64,000 nt of DNA from Leifsonia sp. TF02-11 (GTDB lineage Bacteria > Actinomycetota > Actinomycetes > Actinomycetales > Microbacteriaceae), in contig NZ_JAGEKP010000007.1 of NCBI RefSeq assembly GCF_017565305.1, positions 336,147 through 400,146 on the forward strand. Reading direction: 5' to 3'. Of the stretch, positions 58,893 through 64,000 are shown in pieces. Under the pieces are notes generated by a model. That model searched no databases, was not told the DNA's origin, and saw only the letters and a program-made list of their open reading frames with translations. The stretch's first letter is position 1; the number at the start of each line of letters is the position of its first letter. The translations under genes were made by a program, and so were the position numbers.

Positions 58893-60577
58893 GCCTGCTG
58901 CGAGTCGAAGACCTGTCCGTCGTCTACGACGAAGGCGACGGCACCGCGTTCGAGGCCGTGAAGAGGGTCGGCTTCGAGCTCGACCAGGGCGAGTTCGTCG
59001 GGCTGGTCGGCGAGTCGGGCTCCGGCAAGTCGACGCTCGGCTTCGCGCTCACCCGGCTGTCGAAGCCGCCGGCGCGCATCGCGGGAGGCCGCATCCTGTT
59101 CGACGGCACCGACATCGCCGCGCTCTCCATCGAGGAGGTGCGCACCCAGCGGCAGGGCGGCTTCGCCATGGTGCTGCAGTCGGGCATGAACGCGCTCAAC
59201 CCGGTGCGGACGATCCGCAACCACTTCATGGACATCTTCGCGGCCCACGGACATGTGCCGCCGCGCGCCAGGGCCGCCAGGGCGGAGGAGCTCATCGCCA
59301 AGGTGGAGTTGCCTCCCGCGACCCTGAACCGGTACCCCGGCGAGCTCTCGGGCGGCATGCGCCAGCGCGTCTCGATCGCCCTCGCGCTCTCGCTGGAACC
59401 GCGGCTGATGGTCTTCGACGAGCCGACCACCGCCCTCGACGTTCTCGTGCAGCACGCGGTGATGAACACCATCCGGCAGCTGCAGGCGTCCGAGAACTTC
59501 ACGGCCGTGCTCATCAGCCACGACCTCGGCGTGGTGCTGGAGGCGACGCAGCGCGTGCTCGTCATGCACGACGGCGTCATCGTCGAGGACGCGCCGAGCG
59601 AGCGCATCCTGAACGCGCCGCAGCACCCGTACACGCAGATGCTGCTGAGCCACTACGGCGACCCGCGGGCCGCCGAGGTGAGCGTGCCCGGCCTCGACCG
59701 CCGCGCGGAGGGGGAGGCGCGTCCCGCGCCCGACACCGGTGCAGTCTCGGGGGCGCGCACGGCGGGCGCCGCCGCCCGGCAGCGGCTCGGCGCACGTGAG
59801 CCGATCGTCGTCTCCCACCTGACCAAGGTGTACCCGAAGGGCCGCAGGGGCGCCGCGACGCGTGCCGTCGACGAGGTGTCGTTCACGCTCGAGCCGGGGA
59901 TGTCGATGGCGCTCGTCGGCGCGAGCGGCAGCGGCAAGTCCACCATCGCCAAGCTGATCACCGGCGTGGAGCGGCCGACCTCCGGCACCATCGCGTTCGG
60001 CGGCACCCGCATCGACACGCTGCGCGGCCGGCGGGCGCTCAAGCAGCTGCACTCCGAGGTGCAGATGGTGTTCCAGGACCCGTACGCGGCGCTCAACCCG
60101 CTGCACACCGTCGAGTACATCCTGACCAGGCCGGTCGAGAACTTCACCGGTCTGCGCGGCGGCGCGGCCCGCGCCCGCGTGCGGGAACTGCTCGAGACGG
60201 TCGGCCTGACCCCTGTCGAGAAGTTCGCCTCCCGGCTGCCGCACCAGCTCTCCGGCGGCCAGCGCCAGCGCGTGGTCATCGCCCGCGCCCTCGCGAGCGA
60301 CCCGCAGGTGATCATCGCGGACGAGCCGGTCTCGATGCTCGACATGTCCCTGCGGGCCGGCGTGCTCGCCCTGCTGGAGGAGCTGAGGCGCACGCGCGGC
60401 GTGAGCATGCTCTACATCACCCACGACCTGCTCAGCGCGCGGCTCGTCACCGACCGGATCCTGGTGCTCGACAAGGGCGTCGTGGTCGAGCGCGGCGACA
60501 CGGCCGAGGTGCTGCAGCGGCCACAGGACGACTACACGGTGCGGCTGCTCGACGCCGTTCCGAGCCCGCGCGGCTGA
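58889..60577 (+). CDS. Fused dual ABC ATPase (DppD-DppF type)
   Basis: A 562-residue protein containing two complete ATPase domains. Domain 1 (about 1-250) has GESGSGKST and LSGGMRQRVSIALAL; domain 2 (about 305-560) has GASGSGKST and LSGGQRQRVVIARAL. The linker is Ala/Arg/Gly-rich. One chain therefore supplies both halves of the ATPase for the two permeases. Its context as the only ATPase of this operon fits a complete importer. Confidence 0.93.
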   Translation: MSLLRVEDLSVVYDEGDGTAFEAVKRVGFELDQGEFVGLVGESGSGKSTLGFALTRLSKPPARIAGGRILFDGTDIAALSIEEVRTQRQGGFAMVLQSGMNALNPVRTIRNHFMDIFAAHGHVPPRARAARAEELIAKVELPPATLNRYPGELSGGMRQRVSIALALSLEPRLMVFDEPTTALDVLVQHAVMNTIRQLQASENFTAVLISHDLGVVLEATQRVLVMHDGVIVEDAPSERILNAPQHPYTQMLLSHYGDPRAAEVSVPGLDRRAEGEARPAPDTGAVSGARTAGAAARQRLGAREPIVVSHLTKVYPKGRRGAATRAVDEVSFTLEPGMSMALVGASGSGKSTIAKLITGVERPTSGTIAFGGTRIDTLRGRRALKQLHSEVQMVFQDPYAALNPLHTVEYILTRPVENFTGLRGGAARARVRELLETVGLTPVEKFASRLPHQLSGGQRQRVVIARALASDPQVIIADEPVSMLDMSLRAGVLALLEELRRTRGVSMLYITHDLLSARLVTDRILVLDKGVVVERGDTAEVLQRPQDDYTVRLLDAVPSPRG

Positions 60578-60610
60578 CGTCCCTTCCATCCACGAACCGA
60601 GGAGAACTCT

Positions 60611-61783
60611 GTGCTCACCTTTCCCGACGGCTTCCTGTGGGGTGCCGCGACCGCTGCCCACCAGGTGGAGGGGAACAACGTCAACAGCAATTGGTGGGTT
60701 CTCGAGCACACCCCTGGTACGCCGATCGTGGAGCCGAGCGGCGACGCCGCCGACCACTACCACCGCTACCCGGAGGACCTCCGGCTGCTCGCCGACGCCG
60801 GGCTGAACAGCTACCGGTTCTCCGTCGAGTGGGCGCGCATCGAGCCGGAGCGCGGGTTCGTCTCCCGGGCCTCCCTCGACCACTACCGGCGGATGATCGA
60901 CGCCTGCCTCGACGTCGGTCTCGAGCCGGTCGTCACGCTGATGCACTTCACCGTGCCGCGGTGGATGGACGCGGCCGGCTTCTGGCGCAACCCGGAGGCG
61001 CCCGACCTCTTCGCGCGCTACACCGAGACCGTGCTGCCGATCCTGGAGGACGGCGTGCGCTACGTGTGCACGATCAACGAACCCAACATCGCGGCGATGC
61101 TGGCGGGCGGTGAGGACGCCGCCAACCTGGTCGCCTTCGGCCTGCCGAACCCCGATCTCCAGGTCGCCGACGCGCTGCTCGCGTCGCACAGGAGGGCGCG
61201 CGAGGTGCTCTCGTCGGTGCCGGGCCTGCAGAGCGGCTGGACGATCGCCACGCAGGACTTCCGGGCGGTGGACGAGCCGGGCGCGGCCGAGATGCTGCAC
61301 GAGTACGGGTACCCGCGCGACGACTGGTACCTCGAGCAGGCCGAGGGCGACGATTTCGTCGGGGTGCAGGCGTACACGCGCACGTTCATCGGGCCGGAGG
61401 GGCCGCGTCCGGTCGCCGATGACGTCGAGACCACCCTGACCGGTTGGGAGTTCTATCCGCCGGCCGCCGCGAACGGCATCCGCTCGGCCTGGCAGAAGAG
61501 CGGGCACACGCCGGTCATGGTGACGGAGAACGGAATCGCGACCGCCGACGACAGCCGCCGCGTCGCCTACACCGCGGAGTCGTTGCGCGCCATCCACGAG
61601 ACGATCGAGGAGGGGATCGACGTGCGCGGCTATCTGCACTGGAGCGCGCTCGACAATTACGAGTGGGCCAGCGGCTTCCGGCCGACATTCGGCCTCGTCG
61701 GGGTCGACCTGCAGACGTTCGAGCGCACGCCCAAGCCGTCCCTCGGCTGGCTCGGCGCCGTCGCGCGCCGCAACGCCCTCTGA
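60611..61783 (+). CDS. GH1 beta-glucosidase
   Basis: A 390-residue cytoplasmic glycosidase starting at GTG 60611 behind GAGGAG. The acid/base is Glu157 in CTINEPNIA, and the nucleophile Glu306 in VMVTENGIATAD. FLWGAATAAHQVEGNN and YLHWSALDNYEWASGF are further GH1 signatures. It is about 50-80 residues shorter than many GH1 enzymes, with the loops between about 160 and 280 reduced. It should hydrolyse imported cellobiose-like sugars. Confidence 0.93.
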   Translation: MLTFPDGFLWGAATAAHQVEGNNVNSNWWVLEHTPGTPIVEPSGDAADHYHRYPEDLRLLADAGLNSYRFSVEWARIEPERGFVSRASLDHYRRMIDACLDVGLEPVVTLMHFTVPRWMDAAGFWRNPEAPDLFARYTETVLPILEDGVRYVCTINEPNIAAMLAGGEDAANLVAFGLPNPDLQVADALLASHRRAREVLSSVPGLQSGWTIATQDFRAVDEPGAAEMLHEYGYPRDDWYLEQAEGDDFVGVQAYTRTFIGPEGPRPVADDVETTLTGWEFYPPAAANGIRSAWQKSGHTPVMVTENGIATADDSRRVAYTAESLRAIHETIEEGIDVRGYLHWSALDNYEWASGFRPTFGLVGVDLQTFERTPKPSLGWLGAVARRNAL

Positions 61784-61859
61784 CCTCCGCCGAGGGGCAC
61801 GTTGTTGTCCCTTTCGACGCGCGAAAGGGACAACAACGTGCCCTTCGGCGAGTGGAGGT
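61783..61859. terminator. Very long stem-loop after the GH1 gene
   Basis: Perfect 22-base arms (61795-61816 and 61822-61843, core GGGCACGTTGTTGTCCC) with a 5-base loop are extended outward by GCCGAG/TTCGGC (one G-T pair) and, after a 4-base bulge, by ACCTCC/GGAGGT. The stem totals about 34 bp and starts at the last base of the stop codon. Confidence 0.7.
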
Positions 61860-61886
61860 TGCGTGCACGGCATCGGGATGCGACGA

Positions 61887-61904
61887 TTACCGAACGATCG
61901 GTAA
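61887..61904. promoter_or_regulatory. PaaR-like operator
   Basis: TTACCGAACGATCGGTAA is an 18-base palindrome with 16 matches and contains ACCG-N2-CG-N2-CGGT, the pattern I recall for TetR-type PaaR sites controlling phenylacetate genes. It lies 117 bases upstream of paaI. Confidence 0.65.
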
Positions 61905-61956
61905 GGAATTCGCGCGTCGCCGTGGACGCACGATCCGCCGGCGGGTGAGGATGACG

Positions 61957-62007
61957 ATGTCCGACGCTTTCCTGGTGAGCGGGGTTCGACCGGCGGTGCG
62001 CGCATGA
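61957..62007 (+). pseudogene. Short ORF resembling a thiolase N-terminus
   Basis: This 16-codon frame reads MSDAFLVSGVRPAVRA and overlaps the paaI start by four bases (ATGA). The first 11 residues match the opening of beta-ketoadipyl-CoA thiolases (usually continuing TPVGRYGG), which are commonly encoded beside paaI. It may be what is left after an internal deletion, or a leader peptide coupled to paaI. Either reading is inference. Confidence 0.35.
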
Positions 62008-62456
62008 CCGCGGACCCGGAGCAGTCGATGCAGCCGCAGCAGCCGGTGCGCCCGATGATGCAGCGCGACCGGGCCTCTGCCGCCCTGGGCATGGAGGTCG
62101 AGAAGGATGAACCGGGCGAGTCCGTCGTCAGCATGCGCGTGCGCGACGACATGACGAACGGCTTCGCCATCACGCACGGCGGCCTCGTGTTCGCGCTCGC
62201 CGACACCGCCTTCGCGATCGCCTGCAACGAAGACGAACGGGTGACCGTCGCCGCCGGCGCGGACATCACCTTCCTCAAGTCCACGCGCGCCGGGCAGACG
62301 CTCACCGCGCACGCCGTGCGCCGCAGCCTGATCGGGCGCACCGGCGTCTACGACGTCACCGTGACAGACGAGACCGGCGACGCCGTTGCGGAGTTCCGCG
62401 GTCGCTCGCTCACCACCAATCGGGCCGCGGGCGACAGCCGCGGCGCCGCCGACTGA
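62004..62456 (+). CDS. paaI: Hydroxyphenylacetyl-CoA thioesterase PaaI
   Basis: A 150-residue hotdog-fold thioesterase. The active-site helix region is MTNGFAITHGGLVFALADTAFAIACN, the usual PaaI HGG motif; the C-terminal strand GVYDVTVTDETGDAVAEFRGRSLTT completes the domain. PaaI hydrolyses dead-end CoA esters in aerobic phenylacetate breakdown, releasing trapped CoA. It is followed 14 bases later by paaK. Confidence 0.9.
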   Translation: MTADPEQSMQPQQPVRPMMQRDRASAALGMEVEKDEPGESVVSMRVRDDMTNGFAITHGGLVFALADTAFAIACNEDERVTVAAGADITFLKSTRAGQTLTAHAVRRSLIGRTGVYDVTVTDETGDAVAEFRGRSLTTNRAAGDSRGAAD

Positions 62457-62470
62457 ACCGGGAGCGACCC

Positions 62471-63781
62471 GTGTCGAAGACGACCGCCCACGCAGTGCTC
62501 GACGTCGCCGAGGTCGACCCGGCGACCATCGGGCGCGACGAGCTGCGCGCCCTCCAGCTCCACCGCCTCCAGTGGACGGTGAAGCACGCCTACGAGAACG
62601 TTCCCCTCTACCGTGCCAAGTTCGACGCGGCGGGCGTCGCGCCCGACGACATCCGCAGTCTCGACGACCTCCGCCTGCTGCCGTTCACCACCAAGGACGA
62701 CCTGCGCTCGACCTACCCGTTCGGGATGTTCGCCGTCCCGATGTCGGAGGTCCGCCGCATCCACGCGTCATCGGGCACGACCGGGCGACCGACCGTGGTC
62801 GGCTACACGCAGGGCGACCTCGACCGCTGGGCCGACCTCGTCGGGCGCTCGCTGCGCGCGGCCGGGGTGACGGCCGGCTGGAAGGTGCACAACGCCTACG
62901 GCTACGGACTCTTCACCGGAGGTCTCGGCGCGCACGCCGGCATCGAGCGGATCGGCGCGACGGTCATCCCGATGTCGGGAGGCCAGACCGCGCGGCAGGT
63001 GCAGCTCATCCACGACTTCGAGCCCGACGCGATCATGTGCACGCCGAGTTACCTGCTGACGATCGCCGACGCCATCGAGGCGGCGGGGCTCGACCCGCGC
63101 GGCACGTCGCTGAAGGTCGCGATCCTCGGCGCCGAGCCGTGGACGAACGAACTGCGGGCCGAGATCGAGCGTCGGCTGGAGCTCGACGCCGTCGACATCT
63201 ACGGCCTCAGCGAGGTGATGGGCCCCGGTGTCGCGAGCGAGTCGGTGGTCACCAAGGACGGTCCGCACGTGTGGGAGGACCACTTCCTCCCCGAGACGAT
63301 CGACGGCGAGACGGGCGAGCCCGTGGCCGACGGCGGGCACGGCGAGCTCGTCTTCACCTCCCTGACCAAGGAGGCGTTCCCGGTCATCCGCTACCGCACG
63401 CGCGACCTGACCCGCCTGCTGCCGGGCAGTGCGTACCCGGCGCTGCGGCGCATCGAGAAGATCACCGGCCGCGACGACGACATGATCATCCTGCGCGGCG
63501 TGAACCTCTTCCCCACCCAGATCGAGGAGCTCGTGCTCGGCATCGAGACGCTCACGCCGCACTTCGTGCTCGAACTGCGCAAGGAGGGCAGGCTCGACAC
63601 GCTCACCGTGCGGATCGAGCGGCACCCCGCCCTCGAACGCGACGTCTGCGAGGCCGCCGCGAAGGTCCTCCAGCAGCGCATCAAGACGCACATCGGCACC
63701 ACCGTCGACGTCGTCCTCGCCGAGCCCGCCGAACTCCCCCGCAGCGAGGGCAAATACAAGCGCGTCTACGACTACCGCTGA
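62471..63781 (+). CDS. paaK: Phenylacetate-CoA ligase
   Basis: A 436-residue adenylating enzyme starting at GTG 62471. The ATP/AMP loop is IHASSGTTGRPTVVGYTQGD (about residues 96-115), then GAEPWTNELR, DIYGLSEVMGPGVASE and the C-terminal GRDDDMIILRGVNLFPTQIEE. It activates phenylacetate to phenylacetyl-CoA, the entry step of the paa pathway. No further paa gene appears before the window ends. Confidence 0.93.
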   Translation: MSKTTAHAVLDVAEVDPATIGRDELRALQLHRLQWTVKHAYENVPLYRAKFDAAGVAPDDIRSLDDLRLLPFTTKDDLRSTYPFGMFAVPMSEVRRIHASSGTTGRPTVVGYTQGDLDRWADLVGRSLRAAGVTAGWKVHNAYGYGLFTGGLGAHAGIERIGATVIPMSGGQTARQVQLIHDFEPDAIMCTPSYLLTIADAIEAAGLDPRGTSLKVAILGAEPWTNELRAEIERRLELDAVDIYGLSEVMGPGVASESVVTKDGPHVWEDHFLPETIDGETGEPVADGGHGELVFTSLTKEAFPVIRYRTRDLTRLLPGSAYPALRRIEKITGRDDDMIILRGVNLFPTQIEELVLGIETLTPHFVLELRKEGRLDTLTVRIERHPALERDVCEAAAKVLQQRIKTHIGTTVDVVLAEPAELPRSEGKYKRVYDYR

Positions 63782-63791
63782 CCTCCGCGAC

Positions 63792-63920
63792 ATTCGTCAC
63801 GAATCCCGACATTCGTGCCACGAATCACGACATTCGTGACGAATCTCGCACCCCGGCGACGATCGAGATTCGTCACGAATGTCGACATTCGTGGCACGAA
63901 AAGTGACATTCGTGACGAAT
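63792..63920. repeat. Nested palindromic array, core ATTCGTNACGAAT
   Basis: Six palindromes lie in 129 bases: 63792-63804, 63811-63825, 63832-63844, 63868-63880, 63887-63901 and 63908-63920. Units 1, 3, 4 and 6 are 13-mers (ATTCGTSACGAAT), units 2 and 5 are 15-mers (ATTCGTGSCACGAA plus T or A). Units 4-6 are an inverted copy of units 1-3, so the entire block folds on itself around a centre near 63856. It lies between the convergent paaK and the gene at 63939. Confidence 0.75.
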
Positions 63921-63938
63921 CTCGCGGCCCGCAGGGGC

Positions 63939-64000
63939 TCAGGGGCGCAGGAGGGTGAAGAAGCGTTCGACGTCGGCGGCCATGTCGATGGTGGGGTCCA
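63939..64000 (-). CDS. C-terminal fragment of an unidentified protein
   Basis: On the minus strand the last 62 bases encode DPTIDMAADVERFFTLLRP and a TGA stop at 63939-63941. Codon use is coding-like. Too little is present to assign a family; the gene continues beyond the right edge. Confidence 0.5.
   Translation of the reverse strand, partial: DPTIDMAADVERFFTLLRP

Noticed and set aside
58337..62341. An open frame of 1,334 codons on the minus strand
   Set aside because: It runs antisense to the well-supported DppC, ATPase, GH1 and paaI genes, has Arg/Gly/Val/Asp-rich low-quality protein sequence and no domain. It is an effect of high GC.
63792..63920. CRISPR array
   Set aside because: The repeated units are palindromes separated by 6-23 bases, not 25-40 base repeats with unique spacers, and no cas gene is nearby.

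Overview
The window is about 70% G+C, densely coded and full of 1-4 base gene overlaps (ATGA, GTGA, TGATG). Together with LacI/CUT1 sugar cassettes, a mycofactocin locus and a DUF7882-type protein, this points to an actinobacterium of the Microbacteriaceae, possibly Leifsonia or a close relative. That placement is inference; no rRNA or tRNA gene is visible.

Layout. 0-6.2 kb: a secreted GH6 cellulase cut by the left edge, a DNA glycosylase behind a TetR regulator, a tautomerase, an Fsr-type MFS pump divergent from an AraC regulator, and a VOC protein. 6.2-15 kb: a LacI-controlled operon with an ADP-ribosylglycohydrolase, a nucleoside hydrolase, a CUT1 importer without ATPase and a secreted beta-helix protein. 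15-18 kb: a YibE/F membrane protein and a patch of small unrecognised genes. 18-32 kb: a complete, rearranged mycofactocin locus. 32-38.6 kb: an ABC importer coupled to a glycerophosphodiesterase and an inositol-monophosphatase-like enzyme, with a divergent DeoR. 38.6-43.9 kb: a second LacI/CUT1/nucleoside hydrolase cassette paralogous to the first. 43.9-47.5 kb: housekeeping-type enzymes. 47.5-51.6 kb: two MarR regulators with a shared operator and small stress-type proteins. 51.6-53.8 kb: two phosphoesterases. 53.9-61.8 kb: LacI, an oligopeptide-type importer with a fused double ATPase, and a GH1 beta-glucosidase, most likely for cello-oligosaccharides. 61.8-64 kb: the start of a phenylacetate pathway (paaI, paaK) next to a remnant ORF and a PaaR-like operator.

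The mycofactocin locus is the most interesting region. The minus strand reads mftE-mftF-mftA-mftB-mftC, then four tandem mycofactocin-coupled SDR dehydrogenases, a MoxR AAA+ ATPase, a VWA protein and mftD. Divergently, mftR-mftG-methyltransferase form one overlapping unit. mftA is a 33-codon gene ending in IDGMCGVY. Related palindromes lie in the mftE/mftR gap and exactly inside the mftA promoter spacer, which suggests one MftR regulon. A near-identical 36-base direct repeat lies on each side of the block, hinting at acquisition as a unit. MftA-F would make the redox cofactor, the SDRs would use it with bound NAD(H), MftG would re-oxidise it, and MoxR/VWA and the methyltransferase may mature the enzymes or the cofactor.

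The window also shows readable operators for several regulators (LacI x3, MarR, MftR, PaaR-like, DeoR, TetR), stem-loops between binding-protein and permease genes, and intergenic blocks built by reiterating a locus-specific palindrome.
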